Below, one piece after another: positions 55,425-64,000 of a stretch of 64,000 nucleotides of DNA. The stretch's first letter is position 1. Each line of letters starts with the position of its first letter. The stretch is taken from the NCBI RefSeq assembly GCF_003950515.1, contig NZ_NGJS01000010.1, forward strand, positions 1 to 64,000, written 5' to 3'. The notes beneath the pieces were generated by a model. It did not search any database and was not told where the DNA came from. It saw nothing but the letters and a program-made list of their open reading frames with translations. Source of the DNA: Vagococcus vulneris. Lineage in GTDB: Bacteria; Bacillota; Bacilli; Lactobacillales; Vagococcaceae. The translations under genes were made by a program, and so were the position numbers.

Positions 55425-56833
55425 AAGGATTAAATGAAGAATGTGGTATTTTTGGCATTTGGGGACATCAAGATGCGGCTAAAGTAACCTACTTTGGTTT
55501 ACATGCCCTTCAACACCGTGGTCAGGAAGGTGCAGGGATTGTTGCTAATGATCAAGGTAAGTTAAAAGGTTACCGTAATTTAGGGTTATTAGCAGAAGTT
55601 TTTGATTCACCCGAACATTTGGAAGATTTAACTGGAAAAGCAGCCATTGGTCATGTTAGATACGGAACATCTGGCTCAGGAGGTATTAATAATATTCAAC
55701 CATTTTTATTTAAGTTTTATGATGGTGATTTTGCATTAGCTCATAATGGGAATTTAGTAAATGCCAAAAATTTACGTCAAGAAGTGGAAAAAACAGGTGG
55801 TATTTTTCATTCAAACTCAGATACTGAAATATTAATGCATTTAATTAGAAAAAGTGCGGCTTTAAATTTTAAAGATCGTTTAAAAGAAGCATTGAATCAA
55901 ATTAAAGGTGGGTTTGCTTATTTGTTACTTACGGAAGATGCGATGTATGTGACTCTTGACCCTAATGCCTTTAGGCCTTTAGCTATTGGGCAAATGAAAA
56001 GTGGGGACTATGTTGTAGCCAGTGAAACTTGTGCTTTAGATACGGTTGGTGCAACTTTTGTTCGTGATGTAGAGCCTGGTGAACTAATAACTATTACTGA
56101 CTTTGGTATGGAGCTCGATACTTATACAGATGAAACTCAGTATTCAATTTGTGCTATGGAGTATATCTACTTTGCAAGACCGGATTCAAATATCAAAGGG
56201 GTTAATGTTCATTCAGCAAGAAAGAATATGGGTAAAAAATTAGCAAAAGAATATCCCGCTGAAGCAGATATGGTTATTGGTGTGCCAAACTCCTCGCTTT
56301 CAGCAGCAAGTGGTTATGCTGAAGCTAGTGGTATTCCCTATGAAATGGGTTTAATCAAAAATCAATATGTAGGTAGAACTTTTATTCAACCCACTCAGGA
56401 ACTACGTGAGGAAGGTGTTCGTATGAAACTTTCTGCTGTTCGTGGTGTTGTAGAAGGTCAAAGAATTGTTTTAGTAGATGATAGTATAGTTCGTGGGACA
56501 ACGATTCGCCGAATTGTTAAATTACTTAAGAATGCGGGGGCTAAGGAAGTTCATGTTAGAATCAGTGCCCCTCCTTTAAAATATCCTTGTTTTTATGGAA
56601 TTGATATTGAAAATAAAAAAGAATTAATTGCTGCCAATTTAAGTATTTCAGAAATTAAAGATGAGATCGGTGCTGATTCTTTAGATTTTTTAAGTGAAGA
56701 AGGTTTAGTTGAAGCAATTGGATTAAACTTAGATGCTCCTTACACAGGTCTTTGTATGGCGTATTTTAATGGTGATTATCCAACAAAGTTATATGATTAT
56801 GAATCTAATTTATTAGTTGAGCAAGGAGTGTAG
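55409..56833 (+). CDS. purF: Amidophosphoribosyltransferase
   Basis: A 474-residue enzyme that commits PRPP to purine synthesis. An 11-residue propeptide ([11 protein letters not shown]) precedes the nucleophile C12 of CGIFGIWG. The PRPP loop is [14 protein letters not shown]. Of the four cysteines that bind a 4Fe-4S cluster in the Bacillus enzyme, three appear (ICAMEY, YPCFYG, GLCMAYF), but the last is Tyr in CMAYF. The cluster may therefore be absent. GGGAGGAAG precedes ATG 55409, inside the end of purL. Confidence 0.96.
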   Translation: MSYEVKGLNEECGIFGIWGHQDAAKVTYFGLHALQHRGQEGAGIVANDQGKLKGYRNLGLLAEVFDSPEHLEDLTGKAAIGHVRYGTSGSGGINNIQPFLFKFYDGDFALAHNGNLVNAKNLRQEVEKTGGIFHSNSDTEILMHLIRKSAALNFKDRLKEALNQIKGGFAYLLLTEDAMYVTLDPNAFRPLAIGQMKSGDYVVASETCALDTVGATFVRDVEPGELITITDFGMELDTYTDETQYSICAMEYIYFARPDSNIKGVNVHSARKNMGKKLAKEYPAEADMVIGVPNSSLSAASGYAEASGIPYEMGLIKNQYVGRTFIQPTQELREEGVRMKLSAVRGVVEGQRIVLVDDSIVRGTTIRRIVKLLKNAGAKEVHVRISAPPLKYPCFYGIDIENKKELIAANLSISEIKDEIGADSLDFLSEEGLVEAIGLNLDAPYTGLCMAYFNGDYPTKLYDYESNLLVEQGV

Positions 56834-56835
56834 AA

Positions 56836-57882
56836 ATGGAGAATGCCTACAAACAAGCAGGTGTAGATGTTGAGGCCGGTTATGAAGTTGTATCTAGAAT
56901 CAAAGAGTACGCTAAACGAACTGAACGATTAGGTGTTATGGGAGCAATAGGCGGATTTGGAGGATGTTTTGATTTAAGTCAAATTCATGTAAAAAATCCA
57001 GTTCTTGTATCAGGAACAGATGGTGTGGGAACTAAACTTCTACTAGCAATCGAAGCAGACAAGCATGACACAATTGGGGTTGATTGTGTGGCTATGTGTG
57101 TGAATGATATTTTAGCTCAAGGAGCAACTCCACTTTATTTTTTAGATTATTTAGCAATAGGGAAAAATAATCCCCAAAAAATTGAAGAAATTATTGTTGG
57201 TATTTCTGATGGTTGTGTTCAAAGTAATATGGCTTTAATTGGCGGAGAGACTGCTGAAATGCCTGGAATGTATCCTGACGAAGAATATGATTTAGCTGGT
57301 TTTTCAGTAGGAGTAGCTGAAAAAGAATCTTTATTAACACCAGAAAAAGTTCAAGATGGAGATGTTTTAATTGGTTTACCGTCAACAGGTATTCACTCTA
57401 ATGGTTTTTCATTAGTTAGAAAGATATTTTTTAAAGATAATGAGTATACTTTAGATACTAGATTTGATGAATTAGACAATAAAACATTAAAAGAAGTTCT
57501 GCTTGAACCTACCAAAATTTATGTTAAAAGTGTCTTACCTCTAGTTGAGAAACAGTTAGTTAATGGTATCACTCATGTGACGGGTGGTGGTTTTGTAGAA
57601 AACCTACCGCGAATGTTAACTAAGGATCTATGTGTTGAAATTAATATAGGGTCATGGGATATTCCTCCTGTGTTCTCACTTATGGAAAAAATAGGCAAAT
57701 TAAAGCCTTCTGAAATGTATGAGATTTTTAATATGGGAATTGGTATGATATTAGCTGTTTCACCCCGAAAAATCGAACAAGTAAAAAAACAGTTAGCACA
57801 AGAAAAAGAACATTTTTTTGAAATTGGAAAAGTTGTTTTGAAAGAAGAAAAAGCACTGATTTTTAACGAGGATAACCTATGA
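56836..57882 (+). CDS. purM: AIR synthetase
   Basis: A 348-residue enzyme that closes the imidazole ring (FGAM to AIR). Features are [41 protein letters not shown] and [19 protein letters not shown] (19). Length is typical. Its stop overlaps the purN start by four bases. Confidence 0.96.
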   Translation: MENAYKQAGVDVEAGYEVVSRIKEYAKRTERLGVMGAIGGFGGCFDLSQIHVKNPVLVSGTDGVGTKLLLAIEADKHDTIGVDCVAMCVNDILAQGATPLYFLDYLAIGKNNPQKIEEIIVGISDGCVQSNMALIGGETAEMPGMYPDEEYDLAGFSVGVAEKESLLTPEKVQDGDVLIGLPSTGIHSNGFSLVRKIFFKDNEYTLDTRFDELDNKTLKEVLLEPTKIYVKSVLPLVEKQLVNGITHVTGGGFVENLPRMLTKDLCVEINIGSWDIPPVFSLMEKIGKLKPSEMYEIFNMGIGMILAVSPRKIEQVKKQLAQEKEHFFEIGKVVLKEEKALIFNEDNL

Positions 57883-58454
57883 GAGTAGCAATTTTTGCCT
57901 CAGGAAGTGGTTCTAACTTTCAAGCTTTGGTCGAGAGCTTTAACAAGCATGAAATACCAGGTAAACTAATTTGCTTATTCTGTGATCAAGAGAAAGCATA
58001 TGTAATTAAAAGAGCACAGAAAGCAAAAGTACCATATTTTGTTTTACCAAAGAAAAAGACACAGACTAAAACTGATTATGAAAAACAAATCATTCATTTT
58101 TTAAGAGAAGCAAAAATTGATTTAATTTGCTTAGCTGGCTATATGAAAATTTTAGGTAAAGAAATACTTGAGGCTTATCCTAATCGAATTATTAATATTC
58201 ATCCATCTCTGTTGCCTAAGTTTAAGGGAGTACACAGTATTGAGCAGTTTTATAACTCTTCTGAAAAAGAAACGGGAATTACGATTCATTTAGTGGATAA
58301 AGGAATAGATACAGGACCGATTATATTTCAAAAAAAAATTATCTGCCGAGAACAAGAAAGTTTAGAAGACTTAACGGAAAGAATACATGAATTGGAACAT
58401 GCATATTATCCAAAAGTTATTGCAAAATTTATAAGGGAGAATGTAGAGAGATGA
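57879..58454 (+). CDS. purN: GAR transformylase (folate-dependent)
   Basis: A 191-residue enzyme that formylates GAR using 10-formyl-THF. [14 protein letters not shown], the catalytic region [24 protein letters not shown] and [13 protein letters not shown] are intact. Overlaps purM and purH by four bases each. Confidence 0.95.
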   Translation: MRVAIFASGSGSNFQALVESFNKHEIPGKLICLFCDQEKAYVIKRAQKAKVPYFVLPKKKTQTKTDYEKQIIHFLREAKIDLICLAGYMKILGKEILEAYPNRIINIHPSLLPKFKGVHSIEQFYNSSEKETGITIHLVDKGIDTGPIIFQKKIICREQESLEDLTERIHELEHAYYPKVIAKFIRENVER

Positions 58455-59992
58455 CAATCAAACGGGCACTAATTAGCGTTTCAGATAAAACTAATGTTGT
58501 AGAATTTTCAAAAAAATTAAGAATATTAGGTTATGAAATTATTTCAACAGGAGGTACACAACGGGTTTTGGAAGAAGCAGGTGTTGTAACTGTAAATATT
58601 GAAGATGTCACGCATTTTCCTGAAATACTAGATGGTCGCGTAAAAACGCTACACCCGATGATTCATGGAGGTTTACTTGGGAAAAGAGGTCTAAAAACTC
58701 ATATTCAAACAATGAAAGAACATAATATCATGCCCATTGATCTAGTCTGTGTTAATCTATATCCCTTTAAAGAAACATTAGAAACATCGAGCGTTTCTGA
58801 AGATGAAATCATTGAAAATATAGATATTGGTGGCCCTAGTATGCTAAGAAGTGCAGGTAAAAATTTTGAAAGTGTGACAGTTGTTGTTGAGGCAAGTGAC
58901 TATGAAAAGATTTTAGCTGAAATCAAAGAGTTTAAAAATACCACTTTAGAAACTAGAAAAAAATTAGCTGCTAAAGCTTTTAGACACACAGCTAGCTACG
59001 ATGCTTTAATTGCAGATTATTTAACAAAATCAGTAGGAATAGAAGAACCTGAAGATTTAAATTTAACATTTGAGTTACAACAGTCACTTCGCTACGGAGA
59101 AAATGGTCATCAAAAAGCCAGCTTTTATGCTGATAAACAAAGGAAGGCTTACACTATTTCGTCAGCTAAACAACTTCACGGAAAAGAATTGTCATTTAAT
59201 AATATTAAAGATGCAGATGCTTGTTTACGTATTATTAGAGAATTTGAAACCCCTGCAGCTGTGGCTGTTAAACACATGAACCCTTGTGGAATTGGACTCG
59301 GAGAAACTATTTTTGAAGCTTTTAGTTATGCTTATGAAAGTGATCCGGTTTCAATTTTTGGTGGCATTATTGCTTTAAATAGAGAAGTTGATTTAGAAAC
59401 AGCAGAAAAATTAAGTCATATTTTCTTAGAAATTATTATTGCACCAAGTTTTTCAAAAAAAGCTTTTGAATTACTTAGCCAAAAGAAAAATATTCGTTTA
59501 CTAATTCTTGATATGACAAATACGTCTGTGGCTGGTGGTAAAGAATATACTTCTGTATTAGGTGGTCTACTTATTCAAGAGCATGATGATATAAAAGAAA
59601 CTAAGCAAAATTTTGAAGTCATGACAAAACGTGAGCCAACAAAAGAAGAATGGGACGCTTTAATTTTCGCATATAAGGCAGTTAAACATGTTAAAAGTAA
59701 TGCCATTGTAGTTGCTAATAATCATCAAACACTGGGTATTGGAGCAGGTCAAATGAACCGTGTAGGCTCAGTCCAAATTGCCATTAATCAAGCAAAGGAA
59801 AGACTAGATGGCGCTGTTCTTTCTAGTGATGCTTTTTTTCCAATGTCTGATAGTGTTGAAATTATAGGAGAAGCTGGTATTAAAGCGATTATTCAACCAG
59901 GTGGTAGTATTAGAGATCAAGAATCTATTGATATGGCGGATAAATACGATATTGCCATGGTTTTTACAAAGGTCAGACACTTTAAACATTAA
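58451..59992 (+). CDS. purH: AICAR transformylase / IMP cyclohydrolase
   Basis: A 513-residue bifunctional enzyme for the last two steps to IMP. The N-terminal cyclohydrolase has [23 protein letters not shown] and [12 protein letters not shown]. The transformylase part has [24 protein letters not shown] and [12 protein letters not shown]. Length is typical. Confidence 0.97.
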   Translation: MTIKRALISVSDKTNVVEFSKKLRILGYEIISTGGTQRVLEEAGVVTVNIEDVTHFPEILDGRVKTLHPMIHGGLLGKRGLKTHIQTMKEHNIMPIDLVCVNLYPFKETLETSSVSEDEIIENIDIGGPSMLRSAGKNFESVTVVVEASDYEKILAEIKEFKNTTLETRKKLAAKAFRHTASYDALIADYLTKSVGIEEPEDLNLTFELQQSLRYGENGHQKASFYADKQRKAYTISSAKQLHGKELSFNNIKDADACLRIIREFETPAAVAVKHMNPCGIGLGETIFEAFSYAYESDPVSIFGGIIALNREVDLETAEKLSHIFLEIIIAPSFSKKAFELLSQKKNIRLLILDMTNTSVAGGKEYTSVLGGLLIQEHDDIKETKQNFEVMTKREPTKEEWDALIFAYKAVKHVKSNAIVVANNHQTLGIGAGQMNRVGSVQIAINQAKERLDGAVLSSDAFFPMSDSVEIIGEAGIKAIIQPGGSIRDQESIDMADKYDIAMVFTKVRHFKH

Positions 59993-60004
59993 AAGGAGAT
60001 AACC

Positions 60005-61276
60005 ATGAAACGAAATATTTTAGTTATTGGTAGTGGTGGTCGCGAACATGCTATATGTAAAAAATTCTTAGACAGTTCTAAAGTAAATCAAGTTTTTTGC
60101 GCAAAAGGTAATGATGGTATGAAGATTGACGGTATTCAAGTTGTTGATATTTTAGAAAATAAGCATGAAGAGCTAATAAATTTTGCTAAAGAGAGAAAAA
60201 TTGATTGGGTACTGATTGGGCCAGAAAATCCTTTAATGAATGGTTTGGTAGATGATTTTGAGGATTCAGGTATAAAAGCTTTTGGACCCAAAAAATCGGC
60301 TGCTTTGATAGAGGGGTCTAAGGAATTTGCTAAAGAATTAATGACTAAATTTAATATTCCTACCGCTGAGTATAAGAGTTTTTCTGATTTTAATCTAGCT
60401 TATGAATATGTAAAAAATAATTCTCTACCAATTGTGATTAAAGCAGATGGTCTTGCTGCAGGAAAAGGTGTGGTGATTGCTGAAACTTATAAAGAAGCCA
60501 AACATGCTTTAAAAGAAATGCTTGTGAAGAACACCTTTAATAATGAATCACCAAAAGTTGTGATCGAGGAATTCTTGGTAGGTGAAGAACTCTCATTATT
60601 GTCTTTTGTCAATGAAACTGGCATATATCCTATGGCGACAGCTAAGGATTACAAGGCTATTTTTGATAATAATAAAGGCCCAAACACCGGTGGTATGGGT
60701 GCCTATAGCCCAGTAGAATATGTCACAGAAGAGATAGAAGAGAGGGTTCTTGAAACAATTATTAAACCAACTATCAATGGAATGAAAAGTATAGGAACAC
60801 CTTTTACAGGTGTTTTATATACTGGATTAATATTAACAACTAATGGACCCAAAGTAATTGAGTACAATGCTCGTTTTGGTGATCCGGAAACACAGGTTTT
60901 ATTAGAAAGACTTGATTCTGATTTGATAGAAGTAATTGAAAGCCTACTTAATAATAAAGAACCGGTGATTAAATGGAAAGAAGCAGGTGTCACTCTAGGT
61001 GTTGTTGTTTCTGCTAAAGGCTATCCAAACGATTATGAAACAGATATAAGTTTGCCAAATTTTAAAAAGAATAACACAATAAAAATTTTTTACTCAGGTG
61101 TAAAAGAAAAAAACCAAAGATTATTTTCAGATAGTGGTCGAGTTTTTCTTGTTACTTGTAGTGATGTGTCACAAGAAAAAGCACAAGAAAAAGTTTATAC
61201 GTGGCTTAATGAACAAAACCTATCATCATTTTATTATCGACATGATATAGGTGGAACTATTAAAAAAACAAACTAG
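60005..61276 (+). CDS. purD: GAR synthetase
   Basis: A 423-residue ATP-grasp enzyme that joins glycine to phosphoribosylamine. VIGSGGREHAI, GPENPLMNGLVDDFE, IKADGLAAGKGVVIAE, NTGGMGAYSP and EYNARFGDPETQ are signatures. AAAGGAG precedes the ATG. Last gene of the pur operon. Confidence 0.97.
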   Translation: MKRNILVIGSGGREHAICKKFLDSSKVNQVFCAKGNDGMKIDGIQVVDILENKHEELINFAKERKIDWVLIGPENPLMNGLVDDFEDSGIKAFGPKKSAALIEGSKEFAKELMTKFNIPTAEYKSFSDFNLAYEYVKNNSLPIVIKADGLAAGKGVVIAETYKEAKHALKEMLVKNTFNNESPKVVIEEFLVGEELSLLSFVNETGIYPMATAKDYKAIFDNNKGPNTGGMGAYSPVEYVTEEIEERVLETIIKPTINGMKSIGTPFTGVLYTGLILTTNGPKVIEYNARFGDPETQVLLERLDSDLIEVIESLLNNKEPVIKWKEAGVTLGVVVSAKGYPNDYETDISLPNFKKNNTIKIFYSGVKEKNQRLFSDSGRVFLVTCSDVSQEKAQEKVYTWLNEQNLSSFYYRHDIGGTIKKTN

Positions 61277-61322
61277 CTATTTTTAAAGAGTAATTAATTT
61301 ATTTTTTATCTGTATAATTTTT

Positions 61323-61359
61323 GATGTAGATGAAGAAATTTATCTACATCTATTTTTTT
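61323..61359 (+). terminator. Terminator of the pur operon
   Basis: Arms GATGTAGAT (61323-61331) and ATCTACATC (61342-61350), loop of 10, then a T-rich run. Confidence 0.85.
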
Positions 61360-61530
61360 ATAAAAAAAGAAACATATTAATTTTCCAGGTAAAATTAAAT
61401 TGACAAAATCAAATTTTAGAATTATTTATTATCTAATTTATCTTTTATTAAAGAAACAACGATTTCCTTATCGACTATGTCTATTCATCTTTTCTAGTGG
61501 AATCTTTAAAAACTGATATAGAAGTTTCTA

Positions 61531-61591
61531 AAACTATAAATATATATAATATTACTTAGTTTTAAAGACAAATAAATAAGCAACAAAAGCC
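61531..61591 (-). repeat. Dispersed repeat, copy B (inverted relative to 1957-2015)
   Basis: The reverse complement of these 61 bases matches 1957-2015 with about six mismatches and one 2-base gap. Here its end forms the left arm of the palindrome at 61574-61613. Confidence 0.7.
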
Positions 61592-61613
61592 AATTGGCTT
61601 TTGTTGCTTATTT
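61574..61613. terminator. Perfect 40-base palindrome, probable bidirectional terminator
   Basis: Twenty-base arms are perfectly complementary with no loop bases to spare, centred between 61593 and 61594 (core AAAAGCCAATTGGCTTTT). It lies between the pur operon and the converging metal ATPase gene, flanked by AT-rich sequence. Confidence 0.7.
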
Positions 61614-61719
61614 GTATTTATTTTTACCCATCTACATCATTTGATGTAGAGAATTTTTTTGCTTATTGCTATTATTTTTGTAGTAGTCCAATGTGGATAA
61701 ACCTTTAAAGTAGTTTAAT

Positions 61720-63651
61720 TTATTTTAAATGCAGTGGTTTGAGTAATCTAACTCCGTTAAATAGTACGACTAAAGTACTGCCTTCATGAACTAAAACGCC
61801 AATCGGTAGTGACATAGCACCGAAAATATTGAAAAGAACAAGAGTTAAAACAACTAGCATTGAAAAGACAATATTTTGCATAACGATTTTATCTAATTGT
61901 TTAGACAATTGATGAGCATATTGAATCTTGGTCAAATCATTCTGCATCAGTACGACGTCTGCAACATCAATAGCGACATCAGTACCATCACCCATTGCAA
62001 TTCCAATATCAGCATTTACTAGAGCTGGTGCATCATTGATACCATCACCGACCATTGCTGTTTCACCGTATTTTTCTTTCAGTTCATCGACGATACTAGA
62101 TTTATTTTCCGGTAAGACATTTCCGAAAACATCATCAATTCCTAAAGTATTCGCAACAGCTTGTCCTGTTTTGGCTGCATCACCAGTAATCATGGCTGTA
62201 TGAATATGTTGAGATTTTAAATAATTAATTACTTTTTTTGCTTGTTCATTAGGTAAGTCCATCATAGCAATTAAACCAATGACATTGTCGTTTTCAGCGA
62301 TATAAACAACAGTTTTTCCAGCTTCGGTATGTCGGTCAGTTTCAATTTTTAGTTCTGCAGCGACATTTGTGAATAAACTAGGTTTACCGATTCGGTAACT
62401 ATTTCCTAAATATTCGGCGACGATTCCATGACCAATTTGATTATCGATTTCAATGATTAAATCTTCTGTCGGTTGCAGATGAGCAACAATCGCATCAGCT
62501 AAAGGATGATTTGCTTGTTTTTCCATAGCCGTAATGATGTTTGTCATAAGCTCTTGTTTATCTTCAGTATTATCTAGATAGAATACGTCAGTAACTTTAG
62601 GTTTTCCTTCTGTTAGTGTGCCTGTTTTATCGAAAGCAATAGCTTGTAGTGTAGCCATATTAGATAAGTAGGAGCCACCTTTAAAAAGGACACCACGTTT
62701 AGCCAAATTTGAAATTGCTGATAGCGTAGCAGGAATATCACTGGCTGCTAAAGCGCAAGGAGATGCAACAGTTAAGAAAACCATTCCTTTATAGAAACTT
62801 TCGTACCAAGAATAATTTAAGATAAAAGGTGTCAAAATAATATAAATCGGAATGATGATGAGAATAGCTGTCACGTACCTTGGCTCGAATCGTTTAATTC
62901 TGGTAGCAGTTTTGGATAAGTTGTTTTGTGATTGATTAACTAATGCAAGTATTTTGGCGAAAACAGTATCTGAACTTTCTTTAGTAACGGTCATCGTGAA
63001 AGTACTATTTCCGTTAATCGTACTGCCAAAAACAGTATCACCTATCGTTTTATCTACGGGAATACTTTCACCATTGATTGAAGATTCATCGATTGATGTA
63101 GCTCCAGAACTAATTATGCCATCAGTTGGTATCTGATCGCCATTAAGTACTTGGAGCGAGTCGCCAACATTTAGAGAATTTACATCAACAATTTTGGTTT
63201 TTCCGTCTGGTTGTATTAAACGAGCTTCAGTAGGATTTAATTTCATTAAATTAGTGATTTCACGTTTACTTTTATTTTCAACATAATGCTCTAAAAAGTG
63301 TGCTCCGGCAAATATTAAAATTAATAGTGCTGCTTCGCGATAGTCACCGATGATAGATGCTCCGATTGCTGCTAAAGCCATTAGAACATGAACGTTAGGT
63401 GTAAACTTCCGGTTGGTCTTCGTTTCCTTATAAGTATCCTCAAAACCTTCAATAATTATATGATAACCCGATAAAATGACTGTCCCTACAAACATTATTG
63501 AACTGATAGCTGGAGAGATTGGAAATAAAGCAACAATAAAAAGTACAAGCCCAACAACATAAAGAATTGTTGGTAAATTACCATGGTTATGCTCATGGTT
63601 ATGATTAGCATCACAAGATTTTGCAGCAGATTGAGTATTTGCATGTGACAT
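61720..63651 (-). CDS. P1B-4-type heavy metal-exporting ATPase
   Basis: A 643-residue membrane ATPase. The N terminus lacks an HMA domain and instead has a His-rich stretch (CDANHNHEHNHG, 13-24). The membrane ion motif is SPC (297-299) rather than CPC, and HEGST lies at 622-626; both are marks of the P1B-4 group (CoaT, CtpD, PfeT/FrvA-like), which exports Co, Zn or Fe(II). DKTGT begins at D341; TGE is in SINGES, and [20 protein letters not shown] closes the P domain. An ArsR/CzrA-like operator precedes the gene. Metal specificity cannot be fixed from sequence. Confidence 0.92.
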   Translation of the reverse strand: MSHANTQSAAKSCDANHNHEHNHGNLPTILYVVGLVLFIVALFPISPAISSIMFVGTVILSGYHIIIEGFEDTYKETKTNRKFTPNVHVLMALAAIGASIIGDYREAALLILIFAGAHFLEHYVENKSKREITNLMKLNPTEARLIQPDGKTKIVDVNSLNVGDSLQVLNGDQIPTDGIISSGATSIDESSINGESIPVDKTIGDTVFGSTINGNSTFTMTVTKESSDTVFAKILALVNQSQNNLSKTATRIKRFEPRYVTAILIIIPIYIILTPFILNYSWYESFYKGMVFLTVASPCALAASDIPATLSAISNLAKRGVLFKGGSYLSNMATLQAIAFDKTGTLTEGKPKVTDVFYLDNTEDKQELMTNIITAMEKQANHPLADAIVAHLQPTEDLIIEIDNQIGHGIVAEYLGNSYRIGKPSLFTNVAAELKIETDRHTEAGKTVVYIAENDNVIGLIAMMDLPNEQAKKVINYLKSQHIHTAMITGDAAKTGQAVANTLGIDDVFGNVLPENKSSIVDELKEKYGETAMVGDGINDAPALVNADIGIAMGDGTDVAIDVADVVLMQNDLTKIQYAHQLSKQLDKIVMQNIVFSMLVVLTLVLFNIFGAMSLPIGVLVHEGSTLVVLFNGVRLLKPLHLK

Positions 63652-63667
63652 AATTAAGTCCTCCTTT

Positions 63668-63720
63668 ATATGAATATCTTTTCATATGTTTATTGTAACC
63701 TATAATTATTTAATATGCAA
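63668..63720 (-). promoter_or_regulatory. Metal ATPase promoter with ArsR/SmtB-type operator
   Basis: On the minus strand TTGCAT (63720-63715) and TACAAT (63697-63692) are 17 bases apart. Just downstream, ATATGAA (63668-63674) and TTCATAT (63681-63687) form a perfect dyad with a 6-base gap, the pattern of CzrA/CadC-type operators. AAGGAGG follows before the ATG. Confidence 0.82.
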
Positions 63721-63852
63721 GTAGTAGAATTAAATACCGTTTTATATAAAAAATAAAAAGTTTGATTGAGTTGAAAATAAAAAAAGCATAAAGTACTAAT
63801 TAATGCAGTAAGAAAATTTTAATTGCTGTGATGAAGTTTGAGAGGGGTTTTT

Positions 63853-64000
63853 ATGTTTAAATTTATAGTAATCAGTTTGATTGTTCTTGTAAGTCTCAGT
63901 TACAGTATTTTTTTATTTAAGGATATTTATACTCATCGTGCAGAGTTGAAAAGTGAAAAACCTTCAAGCAAATGGCTGCCGGTTTCTTCATTTGTTATCT
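63853..64000 (+). CDS. Membrane protein, N-terminal part (cut by window end)
   Basis: Forty-nine codons are visible after GAGGGG and ATG 63853. The protein begins with a hydrophobic helix (KFIVISLIVLVSLSYSIFLF) followed by a charged stretch and SKWLPVSSFVI. The start resembles TauE/SafE-type anion permeases of lactic acid bacteria, but too little is present to be sure. The gene runs off the right edge. Confidence 0.5.
   Translation, partial: MFKFIVISLIVLVSLSYSIFLFKDIYTHRAELKSEKPSSKWLPVSSFVI

Larger units (their letters stand above)
61277..61719. other. Intergenic region after purD with several hairpins
   Basis: Contains two terminators (61323, 61574), an inverted repeat CTACATCA-TT-TGATGTAG (61632-61649), and the second copy of the dispersed repeat (61531-61591). 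No open reading frame with a ribosome binding site was seen. Confidence 0.6.

Noticed and set aside
61632-61649. CTACATCA-TT-TGATGTAG as terminator of the metal ATPase gene
   Set aside because: On the minus strand it is not followed by a T-run; the 40-base palindrome further on is the better candidate.
1-64000. CRISPR arrays, insertion sequences, prophage or integrase genes
   Set aside because: No regular direct-repeat array with spacers, no transposase or integrase-like protein, and no attachment-site duplication was found at the tRNA genes.

Overview
The window looks like chromosomal DNA of a low-GC Gram-positive bacterium of the Lactobacillales, most likely near Enterococcaceae/Carnobacteriaceae (Vagococcus-like). 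This is inferred from strong AT bias, GGAGG ribosome binding sites, a short SRP RNA next to tadA, a BusR-controlled OpuA system, CopY, an Mga-like regulator and Gram-positive lipoprotein and LysM exports. The genus is an inference. No transposase, CRISPR array or prophage gene was seen.

Layout. 1-1.9 kb: end of an rRNA operon (23S 3' end, 5S) and 18 tRNA genes containing internal duplications; none encodes the CCA tail. 2.4-8.1 kb: an MntR-type regulator, an ArsC/Spx-like protein beside a GcvH-like lipoyl protein, then flavodoxin and pyruvate:flavodoxin oxidoreductase. 8.1-13.4 kb: an Mga-like regulator with a membrane diguanylate cyclase, a YugP-type protease, a PucR-type regulator, tadA and the SRP RNA. 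13.6-16.5 kb: a glutamine-type ABC transporter. 16.5-22.9 kb: birA-bioY with a BirA operator between them, an alpha carbonic anhydrase, a DUF1722 protein, a membrane-anchored glycerophosphodiesterase, a formate-type channel and a HAD phosphatase. 23.0-26.7 kb: OpuA glycine betaine transporter and its BusR repressor, with a clear operator. 26.9-30.5 kb: an acetyltransferase and copY-copA.

30.7-39.0 kb is the most interesting part. A PAS/AAA+ sigma-54 activator faces a well-matched -24/-12 promoter. That promoter drives a family I CoA-transferase, an OFA-type MFS carrier, a FabK-like flavin enoyl-thioester reductase and an MIO-type histidine/aromatic ammonia-lyase. A DAACS symporter follows under its own control. 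No urocanase or other hut gene is present. Together the genes suggest an amino-acid deamination-reduction route (for example histidine to urocanate, urocanoyl-CoA, then imidazole propionate) used as an electron sink. The lactate oxidation operon lutABC lies directly downstream and would supply electrons.

42-64 kb: a LysM/transglycosylase-like secreted protein, a divergent nucleotidyltransferase-like protein, fhs, and the complete purine pathway purEKB and purCSQLFMNHD, separated by unusually long AT-rich spacers that may hold gene relics. The window ends with a P1B-4 metal-exporting ATPase preceded by an ArsR/CzrA-type operator, and the start of a membrane protein. About 60 bp just after the tRNA array recurs, inverted, just after purD.
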